Notes under the pieces: generated by a model
Told to the model about the DNA's origin: nothing
The model's input: the letters and a program-made list of their open reading frames with translations, nothing else
Database searches by the model: none
Shown here: positions 16,215-25,260 of the stretch, piece by piece
How the letters are laid out: each line of letters opens with the position of its first letter
Position numbering within the stretch: the stretch's first letter is position 1
Position numbers and translations under genes: made by a program
Origin: an uncultured Draconibacterium sp.
GTDB taxonomy: Bacteria > Bacteroidota > Bacteroidia > Bacteroidales > Prolixibacteraceae
Reading direction: 5' to 3'
NCBI RefSeq assembly: GCF_963676815.1
Contig: NZ_OY781365.1
Coordinates: 930,001 to 994,000, forward strand
Length of the DNA stretch: 64,000 nucleotides

Positions 16215-17480
16215 ATGAAAGGAAAAGCACTTAAATACATAATTATATTAGCAACCGTATCAATAGTTGGGGTGTTTTTGGTGCAGTTTGCCTTTATCCG
16301 AAGTTCGTACAACCTCTCGGAAACACAGTTTCAGGAAAGTGCCAGTGTAGCCCTGAAAGAGGTTGCCTGGCAAATTATGCTGGCAACCGGAACTACAGAA
16401 AATTTTGACAGTATTACTCCGGTTGAAATGATTTCGAACAACACTTACCTGGTTAATGTTGGCGTTGGAATTGATAAAGAGTTGTTAAAACAAAACCTTA
16501 CAACACAGTTAAAACGACACGATATTTATTTCGATTACGAATTCTCGATTTATAGCCCTGGCCAGGAACAAATGGATGAAACAACTCTGGTACGAATGGA
16601 TGAAAACGAGGAACCATCGGATTTTGAGTTTCCGCTAAACGAACAATACACCAACTATTTTGGTATTCATTTTCCCGATCGCTCGTCCTATTTTTTCAAT
16701 CAGCTTTCCATTTGGTACTTTTTAACGGCACTACTAATGCTGGTAATCTTTTTCTTTGGTTACACCTTGTGGGTCATCATAAGGCAAAGGCAACTTTCCG
16801 AGATCCAGAAAAACTTTATAAACAACCTTACGCACGAATTAAAAACACCAATTTCGTCGATTGCCCTGGCCGCAAATGTTATAAACGACGAGAAAATTCT
16901 GAAATCGCCCGAACGCCTGTTTAATTACACCCACATCATTCAGGAACAAACCACCCGGTTATCAAAGAATGTTGAAAAAGTGCTTAACTTAGCATCGATC
17001 GAAAAAAGCCGGATTTTGCTTAGCCTGGAAGAAGTAGATGTTATTGAGTTTATTCATGAAGCCAACGAGCATTTTAAGGAATCGAAAGCCGGCCAAAATG
17101 CTAAAGTTAAAATTGAAACCAAACTTACCGAGTGTATCGTTCGGGCCGATCGGTTTCACTTTGCAAACCTGGTATCAAATATTCTTGAAAATGCGGCAAA
17201 ATATTGCGACAAAGAACCTGAGATTAAAATTGAGCTGTTAAAAAAACAACATGCATACGAACTTAATTTTATCGATAATGGAATTGGAATACCACGCGAG
17301 CACCGGAAGCAAATTTTTAAAAAATTTTACCGGGTACCAACCGGCAATGTGCATAACGTTAAAGGTTTTGGACTTGGCCTCGACTATGTATACAAAATTG
17401 TGAAAGCACATTATTGGAGAATTAAAGTAAACGACAACCCAAAAGGAGGAAGTATTTTTAGCTTAACCATTCCGAAATAA
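16215..17480 (+). CDS. Sensor histidine kinase
   Basis: This 421-aa membrane kinase has a first membrane helix at about residues 7-28, a periplasmic sensor of about 135 residues with no recognised fold, and a second helix at about 167-191. A dimerisation/phospho-acceptor domain follows with His in NLTHELKTPISS. The ATPase domain has the N-box NILENAAKY, G1 DNGIGIP and G2 GFGLGL. The response regulator gene follows after 3 nt, so the two are cotranscribed. Overall layout resembles the RprX/RprY type of Bacteroides, but orthology cannot be fixed by eye, so no symbol is given. The signal sensed is unknown. Confidence 0.92.
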   Translation: MKGKALKYIIILATVSIVGVFLVQFAFIRSSYNLSETQFQESASVALKEVAWQIMLATGTTENFDSITPVEMISNNTYLVNVGVGIDKELLKQNLTTQLKRHDIYFDYEFSIYSPGQEQMDETTLVRMDENEEPSDFEFPLNEQYTNYFGIHFPDRSSYFFNQLSIWYFLTALLMLVIFFFGYTLWVIIRQRQLSEIQKNFINNLTHELKTPISSIALAANVINDEKILKSPERLFNYTHIIQEQTTRLSKNVEKVLNLASIEKSRILLSLEEVDVIEFIHEANEHFKESKAGQNAKVKIETKLTECIVRADRFHFANLVSNILENAAKYCDKEPEIKIELLKKQHAYELNFIDNGIGIPREHRKQIFKKFYRVPTGNVHNVKGFGLGLDYVYKIVKAHYWRIKVNDNPKGGSIFSLTIPK

Positions 17481-17483
17481 AAT

Positions 17484-18191
17484 ATGAACAACAATTCATT
17501 TAAAATATTATTGGTTGAAGATGATGAAGCACTGCGCTTTATTGTGAAAGACAATTTAAGCGAAAACGGCTACGATGTTGAAGTGGCTGCCGATGGAGAA
17601 ATCGCTCTTGAACAATTCGCTAATAATACTTTCGACCTGATTGTTCTTGACGTAATGCTTCCGAAAATTGATGGATTTCAGGTAGCCAAAAGCATTAGAA
17701 AAACAAACGACCAGGTACCAATTATCTTTTTAACGGCACGAAGCATGACAGAAGATAAGATTAAAGGACTTACCATTGGCGGCGACGATTATATTCCGAA
17801 ACCATTTAGTATGGAAGAGCTGCTTTTAAAGATCAAGATATTTTTAAAACGAAGCCAGTCGCAGCCTATCGCCAGCGAATCGTCAGCAGTTTTAAAAATT
17901 GGCAAATTCGATTTTCATTTCGACGATCTTTCGCTTTCACTAAACGGTGAAACCCGAAACCTGACACTTAAAGAAGCAGAACTGATACATTACTTTGCCA
18001 AAAACCAAAACAAAGTACTTAGCCGCAACGAAATATTGGAGAATGTGTGGGGATCTGACGATTATTTTTTGGGGCGCAGTCTCGATGTTTTTATCTCGCG
18101 CCTAAGAAAATACTTTAAAGCCGATGCTTCGGTAAAAATCATTAACCTGCATGGTATCGGTTTCAGGTTCTCGGTAAAAAAAGATCGATAA
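17484..18191 (+). CDS. OmpR/PhoB-family response regulator
   Basis: The 235-aa protein has a receiver domain at 1-122 with the acidic pair VEDDE, the phospho-acceptor Asp56 in LDVMLP, the switch Thr in FLTAR and Lys106 in IPKPFS. A winged-helix DNA-binding domain follows at about 136-232 (LTLKEAELIHYFAKNQNKV, then GRSLDVFISRLRKYF). It is the partner of the kinase 3 nt upstream and acts as a transcription factor in the cytoplasm. Target genes are not visible from the window. Confidence 0.95.
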   Translation: MNNNSFKILLVEDDEALRFIVKDNLSENGYDVEVAADGEIALEQFANNTFDLIVLDVMLPKIDGFQVAKSIRKTNDQVPIIFLTARSMTEDKIKGLTIGGDDYIPKPFSMEELLLKIKIFLKRSQSQPIASESSAVLKIGKFDFHFDDLSLSLNGETRNLTLKEAELIHYFAKNQNKVLSRNEILENVWGSDDYFLGRSLDVFISRLRKYFKADASVKIINLHGIGFRFSVKKDR

Positions 18192-18269
18192 TATTATTGA
18201 ATGGATAAAACATTGATTCATAGAAATAAACAGACAAAGTGTGATTTTACAGAAAAAAGTGTTTAAGTT

Positions 18270-18300
18270 TTTGGAAGAAATAAAAAAAGCACTATTTTTG
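18270..18300 (+). promoter_or_regulatory. Strong promoter of rpmH
   Basis: TTTG at 18270-18273, a 19-bp spacer, then TATTTTTG at 18293-18300: a full match to the Bacteroidota -33/-7 consensus. The start codon lies 43 nt beyond, which suits a ribosomal protein leader. Confidence 0.8.
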
Positions 18301-18343
18301 CAGTCCGAAAATTCTGAATAGAAACAAGTAAAACTTTATAGAA

Positions 18344-18502
18344 ATGAAACGTACATTTCAACCATCGAATAGAAAAAGAAAAAACAAACACGGGTTTAGA
18401 GAGAGAATGTCGACTGCAAACGGTCGTAAAGTAATTAAAGCCCGTAGAGCAAAAGGTAGAAAAAAACTTAGCGTCTCAGACGAGCCAAGACATAAGAGAT
18501 AA
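18344..18502 (+). CDS. rpmH: 50S ribosomal protein L34
   Basis: This 52-codon gene encodes a very basic protein beginning MKRTFQPSNRKRKNKHGFRE and continuing RMSTANGRKVIKARRAKGRK, the universal L34 sequence, with a short acidic-basic tail (SVSDEPRHKR). L34 is a small globular/extended protein of the large ribosomal subunit. Here it is not next to rnpA, yidC or dnaA; it has its own strong promoter and its own terminator, so it is a single-gene unit. Confidence 0.97.
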   Translation: MKRTFQPSNRKRKNKHGFRERMSTANGRKVIKARRAKGRKKLSVSDEPRHKR

Positions 18503-18529
18503 TTTATATTATCTTGTTACATTTTGCGG

Positions 18530-18560
18530 GAAGGTAAAGGATTCAGTTCTTTACCTTTTC
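18530..18560 (+). terminator. Terminator of rpmH
   Basis: AAGGTAAAG (18531-18539) and CTTTACCTT (18549-18557) form a perfect 9-bp stem with a 9-nt loop, followed by a TTTC/TGTTT tail. Confidence 0.8.
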
Positions 18561-18711
18561 GTGTTTATACATGTTTGCACTGGCCTTATTCCCAAACAGA
18601 TCACTCAACAACATTTTATTCCAAATTTGAAATTTGTTTATCACTTAAATCCTTTCATCATACTTTTTTTGACTTATTTTTGTTCTCTTAAATAAGTACT
18701 GTACAAAAAAA

Positions 18712-19518
18712 ATGAGTTTAGGAAAATTTATCACCAGCCGTGCTTTTGTAAAGCACCTAGCAATTGCCATCGTGCTTGTTACTGTTCTCCTTTTTGTAAC
18801 ATTTAAAGGATTAAAGCTTTATACAAAACATGGCGTTTCGTACCCGGTTCCGGCACTCACCGGATTGAACCTGGAAGAAGCCACTGCCAGTGCCGAAGCC
18901 AATAAACTTCGTGTAGAAGTGATCGATTCGGTTTACAACAAAAATTACGAACCGGGCAGCGTGGTCGATCAATTGCCGCTGGCCAACGCCCGTGTAAAAG
19001 AAAATCGCGTAATTCGCCTTACCATAAACTCAAACGAACCTGAAAAAGTTATCCTTCCACGACTAACTGACATTTCATTCAGGCAGGCGCAGGTACTTAT
19101 TGAAAGTACCGGATTACAAGTAGGAAACATTTCATATCAACCATCAGAATACAACGATTTGGTATTAAAAGCACTGCAGGATTCGGTAACAATTTACGAA
19201 GGCGATAAAATTATAAAAGGCTCTGATGTCGACCTGATAATAGGTCGTAGCCAGGGAAATATGGATACAAATTTGCCCAACCTCACCGGATTTACATTGG
19301 AAGAAGCACAATCAACCATTACTGATGCCATGCTGAATATGGGAGCGGTTATTTTCGACAAAACTGCCGAAACCGCCGAAGATTCGGCAAGTGCACGAAT
19401 TTGGAAACAACAACCAAACCCTCAGTTTACCAAACATGTTAACCTGGGGTCGTCGGTTGATATTTGGCTAACCACTGACACTACAATTATTAATCGGGCT
19501 TACGAAAGGAATTTTTAA
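18712..19518 (+). CDS. PASTA-domain membrane protein
   Basis: This 268-aa protein has a short cytoplasmic N-terminus, one membrane helix at about residues 16-34 and three PASTA modules outside the membrane at about 43-108, 112-180 and 186-256. Each opens with the family pattern P-x-L-T/D-G-x-x-x-x-x-A (VPALTGLNLEEA, LPRLTDISFRQA, LPNLTGFTLEEA). PASTA modules bind peptidoglycan fragments or beta-lactams in kinases and PBPs. Here there is no kinase domain, so it is a stand-alone PASTA protein of a kind common in Bacteroidota. It lies 3 nt before rluD and probably shares a transcript with rluD and ddl. A TATTTTTG -7 box at 18675-18682 lacks a good -33 partner. Confidence 0.9.
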   Translation: MSLGKFITSRAFVKHLAIAIVLVTVLLFVTFKGLKLYTKHGVSYPVPALTGLNLEEATASAEANKLRVEVIDSVYNKNYEPGSVVDQLPLANARVKENRVIRLTINSNEPEKVILPRLTDISFRQAQVLIESTGLQVGNISYQPSEYNDLVLKALQDSVTIYEGDKIIKGSDVDLIIGRSQGNMDTNLPNLTGFTLEEAQSTITDAMLNMGAVIFDKTAETAEDSASARIWKQQPNPQFTKHVNLGSSVDIWLTTDTTIINRAYERNF

Positions 19519-19521
19519 TTT

Positions 19522-20562
19522 ATGGTAGATTACAATCAGGAAAATGAAGAGCCGGAAGAAGGCGAAATGTACGAACATTACCGTTTGTCGGTCGATCCGG
19601 GACAATCACCGTTACGTATCGATAAGTTTCTTTCGAACCGGATTGACAATGCTTCGCGAAGCCGCATTCAGGCTGCTGCCGATGCAGGAAATATTCTTGT
19701 GGATGGAAAACCGGTAAAACCCAATTATAAGATAAAACCCAACGAGGAAATATTGATCGTAATGGATTTTCCACGGCGCGAGCTAAAGATCATTCCCGAA
19801 GATATTCCGTTGGATATTGTTTACGAAGACGATCAGCTGATTGTGATAAACAAACCTCCGGGTCTTGTTGTACATCCCGGTCACGGGAACTACACCGGAA
19901 CTTTGGTAAACGCGCTGGCCTGGTATTTTCGCAACCTTCCTTTGTTTAACAGCGAAGATCCGCGTCCGGGGCTGGTTCACCGGATAGACAAAGACACATC
20001 GGGATTACTGGTGGTGGCAAAAACCGAAATGGCAAAAAATAAACTGGCGCTTCAGTTTTTTGAAAAAACCACCGAGCGCCGTTACCATGCATTGGTTTGG
20101 GGAAGCGTAAAAGAAGATGAAGGCACCATAACCGGACACATTGGGCGAAGCCTGAAAAACAGGCAGGTTTTTACCGTGTTCCCGGAAGGCGATTACGGGA
20201 AACATGCCGTTACGCATTACAAAGTATTGCGGCGCATTGGTTATGTTACACTGGTTGAATGCCGTTTGGAAACCGGGCGCACACACCAGATAAGGGTGCA
20301 CATGAAACACATTAATCACACACTTTTTAACGACAGCAACTACGGTGGCGACCAGATTTTGCGTGGCACCACATTCAGCAAATACAGGCAGTTTGTTCAA
20401 AACTGTTTTAAAGTTTTGCCCCGCCAGGCACTGCACGCTAAAACACTCGGATTTATTCATCCAACAACAGGAGAAAAAATGTTATTCAATTCGGATCTGC
20501 CGGAAGACATGACTACCGCAATTGACAAATGGGAAAATTATATTGCAAACAGAAATGAGTAA
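19522..20562 (+). CDS. rluD: RluA-family 23S rRNA pseudouridine synthase
   Basis: The 346-aa product has an S4 RNA-binding domain at about 28-90 (LRIDKFLSNRIDNASRSRIQ) and a catalytic RluA/RluD domain with the active-site Asp in LVHRIDKDTSGLLVVAKT, plus GRTHQIRVHM near the C-terminus. The length and S4 domain favour the RluD type, which modifies U1911/1915/1917 in helix 69 of 23S rRNA in E. coli. Substrate choice among RluA, C and D is inference. It follows the PASTA gene by 3 nt and overlaps ddl by 8 nt. Confidence 0.92.
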   Translation: MVDYNQENEEPEEGEMYEHYRLSVDPGQSPLRIDKFLSNRIDNASRSRIQAAADAGNILVDGKPVKPNYKIKPNEEILIVMDFPRRELKIIPEDIPLDIVYEDDQLIVINKPPGLVVHPGHGNYTGTLVNALAWYFRNLPLFNSEDPRPGLVHRIDKDTSGLLVVAKTEMAKNKLALQFFEKTTERRYHALVWGSVKEDEGTITGHIGRSLKNRQVFTVFPEGDYGKHAVTHYKVLRRIGYVTLVECRLETGRTHQIRVHMKHINHTLFNDSNYGGDQILRGTTFSKYRQFVQNCFKVLPRQALHAKTLGFIHPTTGEKMLFNSDLPEDMTTAIDKWENYIANRNE

Positions 20563-21547
20563 GAACCACAAACCCAATATAGCCGTAATTGCCGGGGGCG
20601 ATTCATCGGAATTTGTAGTATCGGTAAAAAGCGGAGCAAACGTTTTAAAAGCCGTTGACACTGAAAAATTTATGCCCTGGCTGGTACAAATGCAGGGATT
20701 GAAATGGGAAGTTTTTCAGAACGAAGAAAAAATTGCCGATGTTGACAAATCGGATTTTAGCTTTACCATTAACAACGAAAAAATAAAATTCGATTTTGCC
20801 TATATCACCATTCACGGAACACCCGGCGAAGATGGAATTCTGCAAGCTTATTTCGAATTGCTGAAAGTGCCCTACTCCACCTGCAATGTGCATTCGTCGT
20901 CGCTTACATTTAACAAGTGGTTTTGCAACAACTACCTGCGCCCGTTTGGTATTAAAATGGCGGCTTCGCAAAAATTAAAGAAGGGCGAAACATTTGATGC
21001 CGAGGCTATTGTTGAGCAATTAGGTTTGCCAATTTTCGTTAAACCAAATGCCGGAGGTTCAAGTTTTGGAATTACCAAAGTAAAAGAAGTGAGCGAAGTA
21101 AAAGCCGCCATTGAAAAAGCCTGGAACGAAAGTGAAGAAGCACTGGTGGAACAATTTATCGACGGGAATGAGTTTACTTGTGGCGCCGTTCGTATTGGTG
21201 GCAAAAAAGTGATCTTCCCGATTACCGAAGTAATTCCGCAAAATGAGTTTTTCGATTTCGAAGCAAAATACACACCGGGGGCCACACAGGAAATTACACC
21301 TGCACGATTGCCCGAGCCGCTATTTAAAAAGTGCCAGGAACTAACTTCAAAAATTTACGATTTGTGCGAATGCTCAGGAATCGTTCGGATAGACTTTATT
21401 TTACAGGGCGAAGAATTCTATTTTTTGGAAGTAAATACCACGCCCGGAATGACTACCACCAGCTTTATTCCACAGCAGATTAACGCAATGGGAAGCACTT
21501 TAAAATCAATTATTTCACAAATCATTGAGGATAAACTGGGCGAGTAA
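20555..21547 (+). CDS. ddl: D-alanine--D-alanine ligase
   Basis: Ddl joins two D-alanines using ATP for the peptidoglycan stem. The start is ATG 20555 (MSKNHKPNIAVIAGGDSSE), 8 nt inside the end of rluD; an upstream in-frame start would lie deeper in rluD. The product is 330 aa. It has the N-terminal dinucleotide-like segment with the substrate Glu/Ser motif, HGTPGEDG, the ATP-grasp loop KPNAGGSSFGI, EVIPQNEF and the Mg-binding FLEVNTTPGMT. The D-alanine supply comes from the alanine racemase half of the MurF-Alr fusion at 43-45.5 kb, which also attaches the dipeptide. Confidence 0.94.
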   Translation: MSKNHKPNIAVIAGGDSSEFVVSVKSGANVLKAVDTEKFMPWLVQMQGLKWEVFQNEEKIADVDKSDFSFTINNEKIKFDFAYITIHGTPGEDGILQAYFELLKVPYSTCNVHSSSLTFNKWFCNNYLRPFGIKMAASQKLKKGETFDAEAIVEQLGLPIFVKPNAGGSSFGITKVKEVSEVKAAIEKAWNESEEALVEQFIDGNEFTCGAVRIGGKKVIFPITEVIPQNEFFDFEAKYTPGATQEITPARLPEPLFKKCQELTSKIYDLCECSGIVRIDFILQGEEFYFLEVNTTPGMTTTSFIPQQINAMGSTLKSIISQIIEDKLGE

Positions 21548-21596
21548 ACTATCAACAATTGTGAATAGCTCTGGTTGATAAGAGAGCGTATAATAT

Positions 21597-21628
21597 CTTG
21601 CTACGGGCAAGGTAAATTTCTATTTTTG
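21597..21628 (+). promoter_or_regulatory. Promoter of dnaB
   Basis: CTTG at 21597-21600, 20 bp, and TATTTTTG at 21621-21628 match the Bacteroidota consensus. The start codon is 46 nt downstream. Confidence 0.65.
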
Positions 21629-21674
21629 ATCTTCGCAAACACCAAGCGAAATATTTGAATGTACACAAAACAAC

Positions 21675-23207
21675 ATGGCACAACGAAAAAAAACCAATCA
21701 GCAACAAAACACAATTGAACAGATAAATGCCCAGTACGGACAACTTCCGCCACAGGCAGTTGATGTTGAAGAAGCCGTTTTGGGAGCACTTATGCTCGAG
21801 CGCGACGCCTATGTTACCGTTGCTGACACCATTGATACCGAAAGTTTTTACAAAGAGGAACACCGAAAAATATTCGACGCCATAAAAACCCTGTCGGGCA
21901 AAGAAAAGCCTGTCGACCTGCTGATGGTGACGCAGGAATTAAAGGACCGCGACCAACTGGATGAAGTTGGCGGACCGGGTTACATAACACAGCTTACCCG
22001 CCGTGTTGCGTCGGCTGCTCACATCGAATTTCATGCACGCATTATTGCCCAAAAATACATGCAGCGCGAGTTAATTCGTGTGTCATCCGAAATTCAGACA
22101 AAAGCTTACGACGATACGATTGACCTTGACGACCTGATCGACTTTTCAGAGTCGGCATTATTTAAAGTATCAGAAGGAAATATAAAAAAGGAAACCGTTC
22201 CGATTAAACCGGTATTGAACCAGGCAATTTTACAAATTGAAGCTGCACGGAGCAAGCCCGACGGATTGAGTGGTGTACCTTCAGGATTTACAGCCATCGA
22301 CCGGATTACTTCGGGCTGGGAACGCTCGGCGCTCGTTATTCTGGCTGCACGTCCGGCAATGGGTAAAACAGCCTTTGTTTTATCTATGGCGCGAAATATG
22401 GCCGTTGAGCACCGTCAGGGAGTTGCCATTTTTTCGCTCGAGATGTCGTCGCTGCAGTTGGTTAACCGTTTAATTTCTGCCGAATCGGAACTGGGAGGCG
22501 AGAAAATTAAAACCGGTAAGCTGGAAGATTACGAATGGGCACAGTTAAACCAGCGGATAAAAACACTTGACGAAGCGCCGATTTTTATTGACGATACGCC
22601 GGCCCTGTCGATTTTTGAGTTTAGAGCAAAATGCCGCCGACTAAAAATGCAGCACAATGTCGATATTATTATTGTCGATTACCTGCAGCTGATGACCGCC
22701 GGAACCGACACGCGCGGAAGCCGTGAACAGGAAGTAAGTATGATCTCGCGTTCGCTGAAAGCTATTGCCAAAGAGCTGGACGTGCCTATTATTGCCCTGT
22801 CGCAGCTGAGCCGTGCCGTTGAGTCGCGCGAAGGCAAACGCCCGCAGCTTTCCGATCTTCGTGAATCGGGAGCAATTGAGCAAGATGCCGATATTGTGTG
22901 TTTTATTCACCGCCCTGAATATTTTGGTATTACCGAAGACGAATCGGGGAACTCACTGCTGGGAGTTGCTGAAATCATCATTGCTAAACACCGTAACGGT
23001 GCAACAGCCGATGTTCCGCTGCGTTTCCAGAAAGAAATGGCGCGTTTCTCCGATCTCGATCCACATTTCGATGCCGGAGATTTCTCGCAAGAAGTACAAA
23101 CCTTTGGCTCATCAATGAATCAGGACGACGACAGCCTGGCTGCCGGAATGTCTTCAAACAGTGGTTTCGACAATCAGAATTCATCAACCAGCGATGCGCC
23201 GTTTTAA
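21675..23207 (+). CDS. dnaB: Replicative DNA helicase DnaB
   Basis: DnaB is the hexameric 5'-3' helicase that unwinds DNA at the fork. The 510-aa product has the N-terminal primase-interaction domain (about 25-130, PQAVDVEEAVLGALML), a linker helix and a RecA-type motor: Walker A AARPAMGKTAF, Walker B IIIVDYLQLM, the SQLSRAVE loop and the DLRESGAIEQDAD segment. The last 45 residues are a flexible Ser/Asn/Asp-rich tail. No intein interrupts it. It has its own promoter and is followed 41 nt later by an exported-protein gene on the same strand. Confidence 0.97.
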   Translation: MAQRKKTNQQQNTIEQINAQYGQLPPQAVDVEEAVLGALMLERDAYVTVADTIDTESFYKEEHRKIFDAIKTLSGKEKPVDLLMVTQELKDRDQLDEVGGPGYITQLTRRVASAAHIEFHARIIAQKYMQRELIRVSSEIQTKAYDDTIDLDDLIDFSESALFKVSEGNIKKETVPIKPVLNQAILQIEAARSKPDGLSGVPSGFTAIDRITSGWERSALVILAARPAMGKTAFVLSMARNMAVEHRQGVAIFSLEMSSLQLVNRLISAESELGGEKIKTGKLEDYEWAQLNQRIKTLDEAPIFIDDTPALSIFEFRAKCRRLKMQHNVDIIIVDYLQLMTAGTDTRGSREQEVSMISRSLKAIAKELDVPIIALSQLSRAVESREGKRPQLSDLRESGAIEQDADIVCFIHRPEYFGITEDESGNSLLGVAEIIIAKHRNGATADVPLRFQKEMARFSDLDPHFDAGDFSQEVQTFGSSMNQDDDSLAAGMSSNSGFDNQNSSTSDAPF

Positions 23208-23248
23208 ATGAACCAAAAACCCGTTTCACTGTCATAATACAAAAAAAC

Positions 23249-24514
23249 ATGCGCACACTCATCAAAATATTCCTCTTGCCCGTAATGCTTTTTATGGCAT
23301 TACACGCCGGAGCCGTTTCGCTGCTCATTCCGATGGACGAAACGCAAAAAGATCACCTCAAATCGTATGGTATTGCTTATTGGGTACTTGGGCAGGATAT
23401 TGAAGTGAAGTGGTTGCTGAATTACCGTGGTGGCAGTTTTTTAATGGAGCACCACCCCGAAATTGAGAATGAGTGCGTAATTCGTGGCGTTAGTTTCGAA
23501 GTGATTAGCGATACGCAGGCTTCGGGAATATTAAACGAAGTTGCACAGCCCGACGTTAACCAGGATGCTGTTGCGATGAACAAAGCGCCCAAAATTGCCG
23601 TGTATTCGCCGCCCAACAAACAACCGTGGGACGATGCCGTAACCATGGTTTTAACCTACGCCGAAATTAATTACGATATTATTTACGACGAAGAAATACT
23701 GAATGGCAAGCTGAAAGATTACGACTGGCTGCACCTTCATCACGAAGATTTTACCGGGCAGTTTGGTAAATTCTGGCGCTCGTACCAGCACATGCCCTGG
23801 TACCAGGAAGAAGTAAGCATTAACAAGCAACTGGCGCAAAAACTGGGTTTTATGAAGGTGTCGGAAATGAAATCGTTTGTTACACGCGAAATTCAGCAAT
23901 ACGTACAAAACGGTGGTTTCCTGTTTGCCATGTGTGCCGCTACCGATACGTACGATATTTCGCTGGCAGCAGTGGGTGTCGACATTTGCGAAAGCATGTT
24001 CGACGGCGACCCAATGGAAGCCAATGTTGACGAAAAGCTGGATTTCCACAATACCTTTGCCTTCGAGAATTTTAAGCTGGAGAAAAGTCCGTATGTGTAT
24101 GAGTTCTCGAATATTGATGCTACCGACCACCGGCATGTAGCACGCGAAAACGATTACTTTACACTGTTTGATTTTTCGGCTAAGTGGGACCCCATACCAA
24201 CCATGCTTTGCCAAAACCACCGCAACCTGATTAAAGGTTTTATGGGGCAAACAACAGCTTACCGCAAAGAGGTGCTAAAATCGAATGTGCTGGTACTTGG
24301 CGAGAACAAACCAGCCAACGAAGCACGTTACATACATGGCGAACAAGGCAAAGGATTCTGGACCTTCTACGGTGGCCACGATCCTGAAGATTACCGCCAC
24401 CTGATTGGCGACCCGCCAACCGACTTAAGCCTGCACCCCAATTCTCCGGGTTACCGGCTGATTTTAAATAACGTATTGTTTCCGGCAGCTAAAAAGAAAA
24501 AACGGAAGACCTAA
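23249..24514 (+). CDS. Exported conserved protein of unknown function
   Basis: The 421-aa product has a cleavable signal (MRTLIKIFLLPVMLFMALHAGA) and a single large domain. Motifs include YGIAYWVLGQDIEVKWLLNYRGG near the N-terminus, a central KIAVYSPPNKQPWDDAV, the acidic HLHHEDFTGQ and a C-terminal GFWTFYGGHDPEDYRH. Proteins of this pattern are widespread in Bacteroidota and, from memory, are often auto-labelled asparagine synthetase B. No asparagine synthetase motif or N-terminal catalytic Cys is visible here, so that label should not be trusted. The Gly-His-Asp segment and alternating strands suggest a glutamine-amidotransferase-like/ThuA-like fold, which is only a guess. It probably acts in the periplasm. 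Confidence 0.7.
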   Translation: MRTLIKIFLLPVMLFMALHAGAVSLLIPMDETQKDHLKSYGIAYWVLGQDIEVKWLLNYRGGSFLMEHHPEIENECVIRGVSFEVISDTQASGILNEVAQPDVNQDAVAMNKAPKIAVYSPPNKQPWDDAVTMVLTYAEINYDIIYDEEILNGKLKDYDWLHLHHEDFTGQFGKFWRSYQHMPWYQEEVSINKQLAQKLGFMKVSEMKSFVTREIQQYVQNGGFLFAMCAATDTYDISLAAVGVDICESMFDGDPMEANVDEKLDFHNTFAFENFKLEKSPYVYEFSNIDATDHRHVARENDYFTLFDFSAKWDPIPTMLCQNHRNLIKGFMGQTTAYRKEVLKSNVLVLGENKPANEARYIHGEQGKGFWTFYGGHDPEDYRHLIGDPPTDLSLHPNSPGYRLILNNVLFPAAKKKKRKT

Positions 24515-24536
24515 TAGAGAGACTCGCTCGAAACAA

Positions 24537-25121
24537 TTATTTCTCAATTGCAGAACTTACAATTTCAATATTATCGCGTGTATTCTGCCTTATTTTTAAC
24601 CAACCGTATTTATAGCCCGAGGACATTTTTATTCGTATTCCGACAAAGCGTTCCTCGTTGGTAATGTTGTACCATGTTCCTGTAGTTCCCTGAAAAGAAT
24701 TTGATGGAGCTACCACCCACATATTTACAAAGTAATTTGTGGCCATCCAATCCATGTTCTTATCAATAGGGGTATTTATCTGAAGCGTATCAACCCAGGT
24801 CTCCACATGCGAATCGTCGTGAGGCATTGGAACATTGTGTGTTTTTGTTGCCACTTCAACACCGTTGTTTAGCACAAGCCGTGTATACGGGTAATTGTCA
24901 TCGGTATAATTGTCGTTTGCAGTTAGGTTAACCGGCAGGCGCTGAGCAATAACGATATCATACACATCATCGAGGTTAATATCGATGGTATCGGTGCCGT
25001 AACGATAGGTTTGTGTTGAATCGAACTGCAGGCGTAACGGTGGAGCAAACTCCCGGTAAATCATAGCCGAATCGTATTCTCCGGCAGTTATTCGTGTAGC
25101 ATCATCGGTATTACACGATAC
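24537..25121 (-). pseudogene. Lipoprotein gene cut at its signal peptide by the IS3 element
   Basis: Native sequence runs from the stop at 24537 up to 25121, where the IS3 end begins. The first native residues are VSCNTDDATRIT, the tail of a lipobox (xVSC) and an Asp-rich lipoprotein start. The gene therefore lost only its start codon and hydrophobic signal. The frame continues about 33 codons into the IS and could be translated from a TTG there, but the product would not be exported as a lipoprotein. The remaining 194 residues are beta-rich (RYGTDTIDINLDD, THNVPMPHDDSHVETWVD) with no recognised domain. The missing 5' part is not found on the far side of the IS. Confidence 0.75.
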
Positions 25122-25214
25122 TGTAAGCTTCCCCTTTTTAGGACTATCTAAAAATAGATTATTTTCTTTTTCATAACCAAATTCTGAAAGCTTTTTCAAT
25201 GTGATTTTTGGTTC

Positions 25215-25260
25215 TGTCAAGGGCGACTGAGTTAGCGAAGTCGTTTATATACCCTTGACA
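25215..25260. terminator. Hairpin after orfB inside the IS3 element
   Basis: CTGTCAAGGG and CCCTTGACAG form a perfect 10-bp stem around 25214-25261, with an inner CGACT/AGTCG stem. Beyond a 6-bp unpaired stretch the arms pair again (AATGTGATTT with AAATCACATT). It overlaps the orfB stop and may terminate transposase mRNA or block readthrough. Confidence 0.6.

Noticed and set aside
16215..18191. Naming the two-component pair rprX/rprY
   Set aside because: The general layout fits but I cannot establish orthology by eye, so no symbols were given.
23249..24514. Calling this exported protein asparagine synthetase B
   Set aside because: No N-terminal nucleophile Cys, no PP-loop and a signal peptide are seen, so the cytoplasmic amidotransferase label is not supported.
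25215..25260. The CTGTCAAGGG/CCCTTGACAG inverted repeat as the end of the IS3 element
   Set aside because: The true terminal inverted repeats (TGTAAGCTTCCCC) lie at 25122 and 26446; this hairpin is internal, after orfB.
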